Shown here one piece after another: positions 7,461 to 14,141 of a stretch of 30,413 nt of DNA (positions are counted from its first letter, which is position 1; every line of letters starts with the position of its first letter). Origin of the DNA: a virus. Below the pieces are notes generated by a model. It was not told where the DNA came from. It did not search any database and saw only the letters and a list, made by a program, of their open reading frames with translations. The stretch lies in IMG/VR virus record IMGVR_UViG_3300033153_009192, positions 1 to 30,413 of that record; one strand, written 5' to 3'. The position numbers and the translations under genes are program-made.

Positions 7461-8138
7461 TTAAAAATAGATTTTGGCTTTTTTCTTTAGATGACATCCT
7501 TTTTTGTTTTGGATTTTTGCAGGTATCTGTTTCTTAGGACCAGCAAAACTACAGTAATATTGTATAAAATAGGCGCAATCATGACAACCTCGTAATCCTT
7601 TTATTGGTTTTACTTTAAATAAATTCTTTTGAACATATTGATAAGCAGGACTTGATAAGTCACATCCTTCCCAATTAAGGGCTTGTTCTCCTGCAAGTCT
7701 AAGACAAACTGCTTCTAAAAAGTCTTTTGATTGTCCTAAAAAACATCTCTTTTTATTAATTAAAATTCTTACGTCCCAAAAACCTCTTTTTGTTTTATAT
7801 ATTCCTTTTACTCCAGAAGTATTATCTTTTGGGTTTCCAGTATTTCTTGAATTACAAGAGTGACTTACCTCTCTTAAGTTTTTCCATTTATTATTGTTTG
7901 GATTTCTATCTTTATGATCTATACAATATTCAGGAAAGTAACCTTTTACATATAACCAAGCAAGTCTATGTGCTTTATAACAAGTACCCTTAATAGTTAT
8001 ATAAATATATCCTGCTGGAGATATGCAGCCAGCAATTTTATTCTTTTTTGAAACACCTCCGATACTTTTTTTCCATATAAAAACACCCTTCTTCTTTTTA
8101 TACTTAAGTATTTTTTTGAGTTGTTTTTGTGTAAGCAT
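7461..8138 (-). CDS. HNH-AP2 homing endonuclease with an added Cys-rich tail
   Basis: 225 aa. Residues 1-170 closely parallel the 4792-5322 protein (MLTQKQLKKILKYKKKKGVF; HNH core at about 57-99 with C-I-D-H-K-D-R-N; AP2 domain at about 105-165). Residues 171-225 are additional and hold C185-x2-C188-x7-C196-x18-C215, a likely zinc-binding unit (GCHDCAYFIQYYCSF ... KGCHLKK). The tail resembles short stand-alone phage Cys-rich proteins, so the endonuclease may have inserted at the start of such a gene and captured its body in frame. Its ATG lies 2 nt past the nuclease stop codon, with AAAGGGA upstream. Confidence 0.9.
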   Translation of the reverse strand: MLTQKQLKKILKYKKKKGVFIWKKSIGGVSKKNKIAGCISPAGYIYITIKGTCYKAHRLAWLYVKGYFPEYCIDHKDRNPNNNKWKNLREVSHSCNSRNTGNPKDNTSGVKGIYKTKRGFWDVRILINKKRCFLGQSKDFLEAVCLRLAGEQALNWEGCDLSSPAYQYVQKNLFKVKPIKGLRGCHDCAYFIQYYCSFAGPKKQIPAKIQNKKGCHLKKKAKIYF

Positions 8139-8139
8139 T

Positions 8140-8964
8140 TTATCCCTTTATACAACTAAACTTAGAACAACCTCTATATTGCTGACTAAGTGATAAGTTT
8201 TTAGTATACTTCTTACATTTCCAACCACCTTTTTTTACTAACTCTACGTGACTACACATGCGACAGGTAGAAACTGGTTTATCTGTAGAAAAACATAAAC
8301 CCTTGAAATTGCAGAATGTGCAGATATAATACGTCTCTTCTTGGCTGCATCGTTTAGGAATTGTTGGTGTCATACACAGTTCTACAAATCGTTCCTGCAT
8401 TTCCATGTGGACTTGCTTATCTCTATCAATAAACTCTATGTAAAGGAGATCATTGTCTTTATTAACAGACATAAATAAGGCTTTGTTAACATTGAAGCCG
8501 TACATATATTCCTGGCACTGGGCGTAATATTGGAAGTTGGCTACCTTTACAGACTTAGCGCGGTTTAGTTTTAGCCATGATTTGTTGCTGGCTGTCTTGT
8601 ACTCAGCAACATGCCACTCATTGTTGATGTAAGTAAAACCATCTGAATGACCTCTGATATGTCCGTGGTGCTGGACTAACTCAAACTGTTTCTTAGTCTT
8701 TGGATCATTCATTAATGTAGGATACCCGGCACCTCTTAGGTAGTCTACAAACCTGAACTCCTCCGCATGACCTCGAGAGAACAAACGATATAACCTGGCT
8801 GGGAAAATCTCCGGTAATGCAAATCTCCAACTATAAAAGACGTGGCGTATACATTGATGACCGATAGCAGAGATACCAAGATAGTTCCTTGGAGGCTTAC
8901 GGTTAAGCTCCATTACATGAACGTCAATCTGCTTCTTTAAAGTATCAACATCAATTTCTTTCAT
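8140..8964 (-). CDS. Cas4/RecB-like PD-(D/E)XK exonuclease with Fe-S cluster motif
   Basis: 274 aa. The RecB-family motifs are RGHAEEF (65-70), GHSDG (105-109, metal-binding Asp108), AEYKTA (120-125, catalytic Glu121/Lys123) and QYYAQCQEY (145-153, QxxxY type). One Cys early (C38 in GHQCIRHVFY) and three late (C215-x2-C218-x5-C224) form the split 4Fe-4S signature of Cas4/AddB nucleases. A second set (C234, C237, C250, C266) looks like a zinc finger. It probably resects DNA ends for recombination with the RecA-like ATPase and ssDNA-binding protein encoded upstream. Confidence 0.9.
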   Translation of the reverse strand: MKEIDVDTLKKQIDVHVMELNRKPPRNYLGISAIGHQCIRHVFYSWRFALPEIFPARLYRLFSRGHAEEFRFVDYLRGAGYPTLMNDPKTKKQFELVQHHGHIRGHSDGFTYINNEWHVAEYKTASNKSWLKLNRAKSVKVANFQYYAQCQEYMYGFNVNKALFMSVNKDNDLLYIEFIDRDKQVHMEMQERFVELCMTPTIPKRCSQEETYYICTFCNFKGLCFSTDKPVSTCRMCSHVELVKKGGWKCKKYTKNLSLSQQYRGCSKFSCIKG

Positions 8965-8985
8965 GTGTTATAAGCCTTTAGTTAT

Positions 8986-9013
8986 GAACTGACAGGGTTT
9001 AACCTGCCAGTTC
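8986..9013 (-). other. intercistronic RNA hairpin
   Basis: Between the ssDNA-binding protein gene and the Cas4-like gene, arms 8986-8996 and 9003-9013 pair over 11 bp around a 6-nt loop. One position is A/C on the plus strand but G-U in the minus transcript, so the full stem forms only in leftward RNA. There is no U-run on the leftward side; a T5 run at 9014-9018 lies on the plus side. It may control mRNA processing, stability or relative expression rather than end transcription. Confidence 0.6.
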
Positions 9014-9029
9014 TTTTTAGATGATGCTA

Positions 9030-9542
9030 TTACTTCTTGTTCTTTTTCTTCTTCTTCTTTTTCTTCTTCTTGCCTTCGTCATCCCAAGGTGTGCTACCGG
9101 CACCAGTTCCTGCTTCCTTTGGCTCATCGTCTGTTGCCTTGGCCTTTGAGATGGGAACATACATGGAGATCTTGTTCCGGTCATCGTAACCTTCAGACTT
9201 CTGGGTGCTGACCTTTGCCTTGAACTCCTTGTTCATCAGGGGAGTCAAGTCCCATTTGTCATTCAGAGTCCCAACACCAATAGCCTCCATGAGGGCAGAC
9301 AACTGGCCTTCGGCAATGGACTGAGCCTTTTCGTTGCTGTTCTTCAGGTTAATGATCTCAAAGATCACTCGTTTAGCAAACTTGCCCTTGGTTACACTGA
9401 ACTGACAGTTCAGGTAGTAGTTACCGGATGTACTGGACTCCTTCCGTTCCGACTTGACCAAGTGCATTGTGTACTCGCCTGTCGGGATGGGGCTGAAATC
9501 CATTTGCTCCTGCTGATGATCCTTACTTTTAAACTTTCCCAT
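9030..9542 (-). CDS. DUF669-type ssDNA-binding protein with polylysine tail
   Basis: 170 aa. The first 130 residues (MDFSPIPTGEYTMHLVKSE, then NYYLNCQFSVTKGKFAKRVIFEI, then GQLSALMEAIGV) match the DUF669 family of phage proteins that lie with RecA/Sak4-type recombinases and are regarded as OB-fold ssDNA-binding proteins. It should coat ssDNA during replication and recombination. The C terminus is unusual: after a short linker containing WDDEG come ten consecutive lysines and then NKK. Typical ssDNA-binding proteins end in an acidic tip. It lies 29 nt after the RecA-like gene in the same unit. Confidence 0.8.
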   Translation of the reverse strand: MGKFKSKDHQQEQMDFSPIPTGEYTMHLVKSERKESSTSGNYYLNCQFSVTKGKFAKRVIFEIINLKNSNEKAQSIAEGQLSALMEAIGVGTLNDKWDLTPLMNKEFKAKVSTQKSEGYDDRNKISMYVPISKAKATDDEPKEAGTGAGSTPWDDEGKKKKKKKKKKNKK

Positions 9543-9571
9543 GGTTTTTCCTTTTGTTATGGGTTTGTGTG

Positions 9572-10231
9572 TTAGCCTTTCAGTTTCTTGAAAAGCTGTT
9601 TTAGGTTAGGTTGTTCTACCTTGTTGAGCTTACCGCTGCGATCCTTGGCATCTACTGTTGATGTTGGCTGAGTCTGAAGGTATCGGTAAGTATTGTCCTC
9701 ATCGTCCTCGTTAATACGGAGGCAAAGGAGTTCATCGAAGAAGAAGTCCAGATCATTGGTAAGCTTTTTTCCCGGCATACTTGGACGGAGAGACTGCATA
9801 CCAGCTGGATTCTCGTATGTCTCAGACTTGGCAATAAAGTAGGTGGTCTTGTTAAGATCTCTGAACTTACGGATCATCTCAGAGATGTTAGTGTTTAACT
9901 CACCATAAGCCTGACGACCATCTTTGTATTGCTTCTTCAAGTCAATCAGAATACTCTCGGCAATGTCGGATATAGAGTCTAAACAAATTGTTTTGAACTT
10001 CTTACCTTTCTTACTATTAACGAAGTCATAAGCATCGTGCAAGTCTTCCAGTGTCTGAATCTCGATAACCGGGAGGTCATACTCCTTAATGCTGAGAAGG
10101 CCGGACTCGGTGGAGATGATAATCGGACTCGGTGCTGTGGCAATGAGGGAGGTTTTACCTACTCCACTTCTGCCATACACTAATAGGTTAATACTCTCGC
10201 CTGCATCTTTGGTGGAACTGAACTTTAACAT
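9572..10231 (-). CDS. RecA/Sak4-like recombination ATPase
   Basis: 219 aa with Walker A GRSGVGKTS (20-28), a Walker B strand TICLDS (81-86), and the STESG and YGELN segments typical of the small phage RecA-like (Sak4, AAA_24) group. These proteins promote single-strand annealing or strand exchange with a phage ssDNA-binding protein, and here the likely partner is encoded immediately downstream. The ATG at 10231 has AGGAG upstream at good spacing. It is the first gene of a unit that begins with a structured leader and a clear promoter near 10.4 kb. Confidence 0.85.
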   Translation of the reverse strand: MLKFSSTKDAGESINLLVYGRSGVGKTSLIATAPSPIIISTESGLLSIKEYDLPVIEIQTLEDLHDAYDFVNSKKGKKFKTICLDSISDIAESILIDLKKQYKDGRQAYGELNTNISEMIRKFRDLNKTTYFIAKSETYENPAGMQSLRPSMPGKKLTNDLDFFFDELLCLRINEDDEDNTYRYLQTQPTSTVDAKDRSGKLNKVEQPNLKQLFKKLKG

Positions 10232-10260
10232 AGATTACTCCTATCCTGTTCTGTTGGATG

Positions 10261-10328
10261 AAACCCCTCGTTATCAGGCTTACAGCAACCTCACCAGGAA
10301 GGTGGGCTGGAATGATATTGAGGGGTTT
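10261..10328 (-). ncRNA. structured 5' leader RNA, candidate cis-regulatory element
   Basis: Within the roughly 145-nt untranslated leader of the RecA-like gene, outer arms 10261-10269 and 10320-10328 form a perfect 9-bp stem (AAACCCCTC/GAGGGGTTT). Inside it the minus RNA forms a second stem, CAGCCCACC with GGTGAGGTTG around loop UUCCU, leaving a 16-nt unpaired stretch. The placement between promoter and start codon suggests a riboswitch-like or protein-binding leader. No U-tract follows on the minus side. I do not recognise a known riboswitch class. Confidence 0.5.
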
Positions 10329-10383
10329 CTTGTATTTTGGTTTTATTTAATTATCCCTGCAATGGATTTTTAATTGATAAATA

Positions 10384-10412
10384 ATCATAACATACTTTGA
10401 TCAATTTGTCAA
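10384..10412 (-). promoter_or_regulatory. sigma70-type promoter for the replication operon
   Basis: On the minus strand, TTGACA (10407-10412) and TATGAT (10384-10389) are separated by 17 bp in very AT-rich DNA. Initiation near 10377 would give a leader of about 145 nt before the RecA-like gene and could serve genes down to the left edge. Confidence 0.75.
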
Positions 10413-10447
10413 TTAATATTTAATTTCAATTACCTAAGTATTACTAA

Positions 10448-11491
10448 TTACGGAAGCGGTGAGACCAGCTTAACAGTTCGCTCTGGTGTACCGTCGTTGT
10501 TTACTTCCATGTGAATCCCCTTAGTCCAGGTGATCGGAAGAGGCTCACCCTTGCCACCAACAAGAGCGTGAAGTGTCTTCTTCATACCTTCCACAGGCCT
10601 CTCCGGGAACTTCTCAGCCAGGGTATCGAGAATCTGATCAAGGGTCTTGGCCTTCTTGGAACAGGCTTTAAGGATGGTCCAGGTGATATTCCCTTCCTTC
10701 GGAAAAGATGGCTCGTTAGGAATGGCACGATCAGCCCTGGACGTCGCTCCACGAGTGGGCTTGGTCTTATCTTTGGGCTTTGCTGTGGCCTCGGTAGTCG
10801 TAGGATTTTCGGTCATAAGAAGTTTTAACGCCTTCTTAGCCTTCTTACGCTTTTTCTTTTTGTTGTTGGGATCATCAATGAACTTCTGGAGAACATCCAC
10901 TTCATCGGCCCAGGCTTCCCTGGCTTCCTGGTCAGCTGCTTGTTGAGCCTTCTCAGCTTTCTTCTCAGCCTTGGCTTCAGCCTTACGTGCCTTCTTCTCT
11001 TCTTTGCTCTCCTCGGCAAAGGCATCTTTGTCTTCGTTGATCACGACCTGGGCAGACATACCTTCGTTTTTCTTCATCTGTTTCTTGTACTTCTTAATGG
11101 CTTTCTTCTTCGGAACCTCGGGCAGGTCAACATCATAAGAGGCGAAGACATCAAACATACTGACTTCGCCCTTGGTGTACAGTTCCAGCGGATCAATGGC
11201 TGCCAGAGCTGCGTTAAGTGTCTGCACAATAACTGGTGTTGTCTTGCTCTTTACCCTGAGCAAGGGCTGCGGGTTAAGGGTGTCGTTGAATGTCTCAACT
11301 GCTTCCAATAAGGCGACTTTCGTCTGTTTAACTTCTGCCATGGTGGTATCCTCCACTTGTGGATTTTTTACTTCTTGTTGTAAGGCTTCATACTCCTCAT
11401 GAGTAATAGCCCTTCTTATTCGGAGACGTCCGTTATCCTTAGTCTCCAAAATTCTCACGTATCGGTTATCTCTACTTATTACTTTTATCAT
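10448..11491 (-). CDS. large charged coiled-coil protein, possible internal start
   Basis: 347 aa, not recognised. Residues about 130-230 are Lys/Glu/Ala-rich (KKKAIKKYKKQMKK, EEKKARKAEAKAEKKAEKAQQ) and should form a long charged helix. The C-terminal 80 residues (NITWTILKACSKKAKTLDQILDTLAEKFP) look like a small winged-helix domain. Two starts are credible: ATG 11491 (AGGAG upstream, overlapping the previous stop by 4 bp) and ATG 11341 (residue 51, with GGAGG nine bases upstream), so two isoforms are possible. It is the last gene of the 14.1-kb unit. Confidence 0.75.
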   Translation of the reverse strand: MIKVISRDNRYVRILETKDNGRLRIRRAITHEEYEALQQEVKNPQVEDTTMAEVKQTKVALLEAVETFNDTLNPQPLLRVKSKTTPVIVQTLNAALAAIDPLELYTKGEVSMFDVFASYDVDLPEVPKKKAIKKYKKQMKKNEGMSAQVVINEDKDAFAEESKEEKKARKAEAKAEKKAEKAQQAADQEAREAWADEVDVLQKFIDDPNNKKKKRKKAKKALKLLMTENPTTTEATAKPKDKTKPTRGATSRADRAIPNEPSFPKEGNITWTILKACSKKAKTLDQILDTLAEKFPERPVEGMKKTLHALVGGKGEPLPITWTKGIHMEVNNDGTPERTVKLVSPLP

Positions 11492-11706
11492 GGTCTTAAG
11501 AACTCCTTTTCTTTACGAGCCTGAAGAGCAAAGGCACAACTCTTTGTTTCAATAATATGAGGCTCATGTGAAACAACTGTAATCCAAAGCATACACTGCT
11601 CTTTAATACAAGGTACACCGGAATAAACAATCTCAATACCTTGATTGATTACATTTCCATTTGTCATTATAGGACAGATTTTTTGTGCTTGTTTTTTAGG
11701 TATCAT
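11488..11706 (-). CDS. 72-aa four-cysteine protein
   Basis: Cysteines at 11 (KICPIMTNG), 33 and 38 (PCIKEQCMLW) and 57 (CAFALQ) follow a spacing common in short phage and bacterial proteins that bind a zinc ion or a small Fe-S cluster ('CP...C....C.LW.....C'). The precise role is unknown. The start overlaps the stop of the SANT-like gene by 4 bp, and the stop overlaps the coiled-coil gene by 4 bp. Confidence 0.7.
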   Translation of the reverse strand: MIPKKQAQKICPIMTNGNVINQGIEIVYSGVPCIKEQCMLWITVVSHEPHIIETKSCAFALQARKEKEFLRP

Positions 11707-12170
11707 GCTGCTACCATTTCCCTGATGATCTCATTAGCATCAACAAGGGGAAGAAGCTCACAAGCCATCTTGATGTGGTGGAGGCGGAACTGACAGGCTG
11801 ACTGTGTACGTCCTAACTGCTCAGCAATGTAGTACCAAGGATCTCTGTTGTACCATAATTCACAAACCTTGATGGTGTCGGCCTCAGTCCATCTCTTGCC
11901 GTGGTTTTCAGGAAGGCTGGCTCTTGCTGCTGCTCTGGCTTTGTCAATGTTCTTCTGGTTCGGAAATAACTGACCGAAATTGGCAAACACTAAGCCTTTT
12001 AATTCAAGTGGATTGATGAAATAATTGTAGATGGCATGTTCAGAGTATGTTGTGTGGTCTACTCCCATTATCTGTTTGAGTGTGTCGATACTTACACCTG
12101 GATTGGCTTCAATATGCCTTAACAGAATACTGCTGATACGATTCTTATGTGTGGATATTTTTTTATTCAT
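11703..12170 (-). CDS. DNA-binding protein with winged-helix-like and Myb/SANT-like domains
   Basis: 155 aa. Residues about 10-65 (ISSILLRHIEANPGVSIDTLKQIMG) look like a winged helix-turn-helix. Residues 93-134 (RWTEADTIKVCELWYNRDPWYYIAEQLGRTQSACQFRLHHIK) match the 'rW-x-x-E-x-x-x-L-x-x-L-W-x-x-G-x-x-x-x-x-I-A-x-x-L-G-R-s' Myb/SANT pattern used in GcrA-type and phage regulators. It is likely a transcription factor of the early region. Its target is unknown; the shared promoter dyads at 14.08 and 16.78 kb are possible sites (inference). Confidence 0.7.
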   Translation of the reverse strand: MNKKISTHKNRISSILLRHIEANPGVSIDTLKQIMGVDHTTYSEHAIYNYFINPLELKGLVFANFGQLFPNQKNIDKARAAARASLPENHGKRWTEADTIKVCELWYNRDPWYYIAEQLGRTQSACQFRLHHIKMACELLPLVDANEIIREMVAA

Positions 12171-12207
12171 TATGTTACTCCTATGGTTATGCTTGTAGTT
12201 GTGGTTG

Positions 12208-12381
12208 TTACCGTTTCCCTTGACTTGTTAAGTGCCAGGTCTTACAATGCTTACATTTATAGTATGACCTTTCGTGTCTGTCCTTTCGGTGTGTGCTGCG
12301 AATGCGGTTCATTGCTTCCTGAACATCGCTTAATGTCTGAAAACATTGTTTACCGCACTCCCAACACTGTCCTTGGATCAT
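12208..12381 (-). CDS. 57-aa zinc-ribbon protein
   Basis: An ATG at 12381 starts a 57-codon frame. It has CWECGKQC near the N terminus and YYKCKHCKTWHLTS near the C terminus, a CxxC pair at each end. The ending 'Y.C..C..WHLTS' is a hallmark of a very common family of small phage zinc-binding proteins. The gene overlaps the stop of the exported-protein gene by 4 bp (ATGA). A longer plus-strand frame crosses this stretch but has no ribosome-binding site or phage-like features. Confidence 0.75.
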   Translation of the reverse strand: MIQGQCWECGKQCFQTLSDVQEAMNRIRSTHRKDRHERSYYKCKHCKTWHLTSQGKR

Positions 12382-12734
12382 TTCCGATTGACCTTAGTCT
12401 TTTGATGGTGTCCCCTGGAACCGACAGGACCTTGATCAATATAAATACCGTGCCTTTTTATATGATCTTGTCGCTGTTGATAGGTGTTGTTGAAGTCGAT
12501 TATAGACTGTTTGGCTTCTCTGTCTAATCGCCTTTCTTCATACTCCTGTTGTCTTTGATAAGCTTCCTTTACACACTTATGATAGTTAAGCTTATGTTGA
12601 TGTTTTGATACATCGGCTGTTCTTCTGTTATAGGTAACACAGGTTCGTTCTATGTCCCCATAAGCTGCTGCCATTGTCGGTGCCAACAACAATATAGCTG
12701 TAGCGGTAATGGCTGTTGCTGTTGTAGTTTTCAT
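12378..12734 (-). CDS. exported protein with signal peptide, 118 aa
   Basis: The N terminus MKTTTATAITATAILLLAPTMAAAYG is a Sec-type signal peptide with predicted cleavage after AAA near residue 24. The mature part is strongly charged and helical (KEAYQRQQEYEERRLDREAKQ), with two Cys (about 32 and 54) that could form a disulfide. It would act in the periplasm or on the cell surface. A phage early gene of this kind could affect superinfection or envelope stress, but that is inference. No lysis domain is visible. Confidence 0.65.
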   Translation of the reverse strand: MKTTTATAITATAILLLAPTMAAAYGDIERTCVTYNRRTADVSKHQHKLNYHKCVKEAYQRQQEYEERRLDREAKQSIIDFNNTYQQRQDHIKRHGIYIDQGPVGSRGHHQKTKVNRK

Positions 12735-12739
12735 TTTGA

Positions 12740-13039
12740 TTATACTCCTTCTGCGTTGAGGATATCTTTAAGTTTCTTTGAAGCCTTAAGGATATTGGTA
12801 ATGTCCTTTTTATTGAGTTGCATACTTTTCTTTGCTTCGAGAATAGTCTCCTTTGCTTTGAGGTAACGTGATTTGTTAGTCCACAGTGTACCAATTAAGG
12901 TCAATGGTGAAGGTGGTCTTCCACACTTTGAACAACCATCATAATGATACTGATTGAGTTCGATTGCTCGGATATACTCTTGTTGAGTAGATGATTTACA
13001 GTTACAAGTTTTAGTTTGTAATAGTGTTAGATTATCCAT
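12740..13039 (-). CDS. 99-aa protein with CxC/CxxC motif
   Basis: Unrecognised. Cys12 and Cys14 (KTCNCKS) and Cys36/Cys39 (GCSKCGRPPSP) form a probable zinc knuckle, followed by a Lys-rich helical half (KAKETILEAKKSMQLNKKDITNILKASKKLKDIL). The start overlaps the end of the 13027-13224 gene by 13 bp. The zinc knuckle plus basic helix suggests nucleic-acid contact. Confidence 0.65.
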   Translation of the reverse strand: MDNLTLLQTKTCNCKSSTQQEYIRAIELNQYHYDGCSKCGRPPSPLTLIGTLWTNKSRYLKAKETILEAKKSMQLNKKDITNILKASKKLKDILNAEGV

Positions 13040-13224
13040 TCTAATTCCTCTGGTTCTATTACCCTAAATACCAATTCCATCTTTGCTCCTTTTGGAATGG
13101 TTTTAGGTGCTATGATGGTGTGGTATACTGCCAAAGTACCTTCTTCATCAACAACAAGTGTATTGAAGAAGGGGCTAAGGTCAGTGTTTTTTGGAAGTCG
13201 ATGTACCTTCTCAAAACTTTTCAT
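13027..13224 (-). CDS. 65-aa hypothetical protein
   Basis: An acidic, beta-rich sequence (TDLSPFFNTLVVDEEGTLAVYHTII, then KGAKMELVFRVIEPEELEWII). No family was recognised. It sits 2 nt after the preceding gene's stop and overlaps the following gene, so it is part of the tightly packed 14.1-kb unit. Confidence 0.6.
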   Translation of the reverse strand: MKSFEKVHRLPKNTDLSPFFNTLVVDEEGTLAVYHTIIAPKTIPKGAKMELVFRVIEPEELEWII

Positions 13225-13226
13225 TG

Positions 13227-13616
13227 TTACAGCTCTTTGATGGTGATAGACAAAGGGCTGTCTTTAATGGTCAGGTGATCCGTGATAGCCTGCTTACACT
13301 TACCGCTGAGGCTGTTATATACGGCTGGTTTTAATTTGTAACTCGTAGTAAAGGCCTCATTGAAGGTGGTCTCTGGTATTCTGGTTTTGATGTCAGGGAT
13401 GCTTGCCTTCGGTATGGAGTAATTCTTGTTCCTGGTGAAGGTGACCTTCTCCTGTGTTTCTTCCAGTTGAATGATCATCTTATCATTGCCCAACTTGGTG
13501 AGTATGGCGTTGAGCTGTAAACGTAAATCTTGCTCCTTTGCCTGTACTCTTTGGAGCTTGCTCTTGGCTTTACGCCATTTGTTAGTGAGCTGCTGAATTT
13601 GTTTTTCGGTTTTCAT
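13227..13616 (-). CDS. 129-aa protein with N-terminal coiled coil
   Basis: Residues 1-45 form a clear heptad-rich helix (KQIQQLTNKWRKAKSKLQRVQAKEQDLRLQLNAIL). The remainder is mixed, with FTRNKNYSIPKASIPDIKTRIPETTFNEAF and a basic C terminus. The layout recalls small DNA-end or ssDNA-interacting phage proteins but gives no firm match. It lies 4 nt from the preceding gene. Confidence 0.65.
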   Translation of the reverse strand: MKTEKQIQQLTNKWRKAKSKLQRVQAKEQDLRLQLNAILTKLGNDKMIIQLEETQEKVTFTRNKNYSIPKASIPDIKTRIPETTFNEAFTTSYKLKPAVYNSLSGKCKQAITDHLTIKDSPLSITIKEL

Positions 13617-13620
13617 TGTG

Positions 13621-13866
13621 TTACTCCTTGGTTTTGTTGATGGTGTCGCCTAATGTAGGCCAAGAATTGAGGTTGTCTTTCTCTTCCTGTTCCAGTTCGT
13701 TTAACTCCCCCTGGATGTTGAAACATAAAGATTGCTTGCTATCCCCGTATTCCCAAGAATCCTCTAACGCTTTGTCTAGTTCTGAGATGGAGATGTACTC
13801 CTCTTCAAGAGCCTCTTTAATTATTGCTAAGGCTACTTCGATTTGAAACTTACTTGGCTTTTTCAT
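13621..13866 (-). CDS. 81-aa acidic helical protein
   Basis: A predicted all-alpha acidic protein (QIEVALAIIKEALEEEYISISELDKALEDSWEYG, then GELNELEQEEKDNL). Such acidic early proteins are often anti-host inhibitors or DNA mimics, but no specific match is seen. It follows the small membrane peptide gene by 4 nt. Confidence 0.6.
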   Translation of the reverse strand: MKKPSKFQIEVALAIIKEALEEEYISISELDKALEDSWEYGDSKQSLCFNIQGELNELEQEEKDNLNSWPTLGDTINKTKE

Positions 13867-13870
13867 GATG

Positions 13871-13993
13871 TTATTTCACTCCTGGTAATGGAAGGAGATT
13901 GATCCACCAATCTACTGATGATATGGCGAAAAGAATGAGCAGCATTATTACTGTTTGAGTAATGCTTCTCATTATGTCTGGTTTTCTCTGCAT
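13871..13993 (-). CDS. 40-aa single-span membrane peptide
   Basis: An ATG at 13993 is preceded by GGGAG at good spacing. A basic, polar N terminus (MQRKPDIMRSITQ) is followed by one hydrophobic helix (TVIMLLILFAISSVDWWINLLPL), predicting an inner-membrane peptide with the N terminus inside. It is the first gene after the strong 14.08-kb promoter, so it should be among the earliest and most abundant products. Holin-like or host-membrane-targeting roles are possible but unproven. Confidence 0.6.
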   Translation of the reverse strand: MQRKPDIMRSITQTVIMLLILFAISSVDWWINLLPLPGVK

Positions 13994-14062
13994 TTGAATG
14001 ACTCCCTGTAAAAGAGTTGAGATGTGTGGTTTGTTTTTGTGTCTTTCTTAACTGTATAAGTA

Positions 14063-14091
14063 ATTATAATTCATTTATTAGGGAATGTCAA
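14063..14091 (-). promoter_or_regulatory. consensus sigma70 promoter, minus strand
   Basis: A perfect TTGACA (14086-14091) and perfect TATAAT (14063-14068) on the minus strand have a 17-bp spacer. The spacer contains ATTC...GAAT inverted arms also found in the 16.78-kb promoter. Initiation near 14056 precedes the membrane peptide gene by about 60 nt. It should drive the genes from 13993 leftward to 10448. Confidence 0.85.
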
Positions 14092-14101
14092 CATTTAATT
14101 T

Positions 14102-14131
14102 CCGATGCCGGGATTTTATTTCCGGCACCGG
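14102..14131 (-). terminator. GC-rich hairpin separating two transcription units
   Basis: Arms 14102-14111 and 14122-14131 pair over 10 bp around a 10-nt loop. The single plus-strand A/C mismatch becomes G-U in minus RNA. It lies between the stop of the 14142-14723 gene and the -35 of the next promoter, where a terminator is expected. The following bases on the leftward side are AAATTAAAT rather than a U-run, so it may be factor-assisted. Confidence 0.5.
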
Positions 14132-14141
14132 GTTATTGATA

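Noticed and set aside
4801-8138. group I intron or intein around the HNH genes
   Set aside because: Both endonucleases are free-standing frames between intact genes. No split exons or splice motifs are visible in the polymerase or its neighbours.
10261-10328. T7-type terminator on the plus strand
   Set aside because: The arm sequence and the following TTTCTTG resemble the T7 terminator, but the loop is 50 nt, no plus-strand gene precedes it, and it lies in the leader of a minus-strand operon.
12147-12527. 126-codon plus-strand frame with a hydrophobic start
   Set aside because: It overlaps two minus genes (zinc-ribbon and exported protein) that carry recognisable motifs and coupled starts. 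No ribosome-binding site is present.
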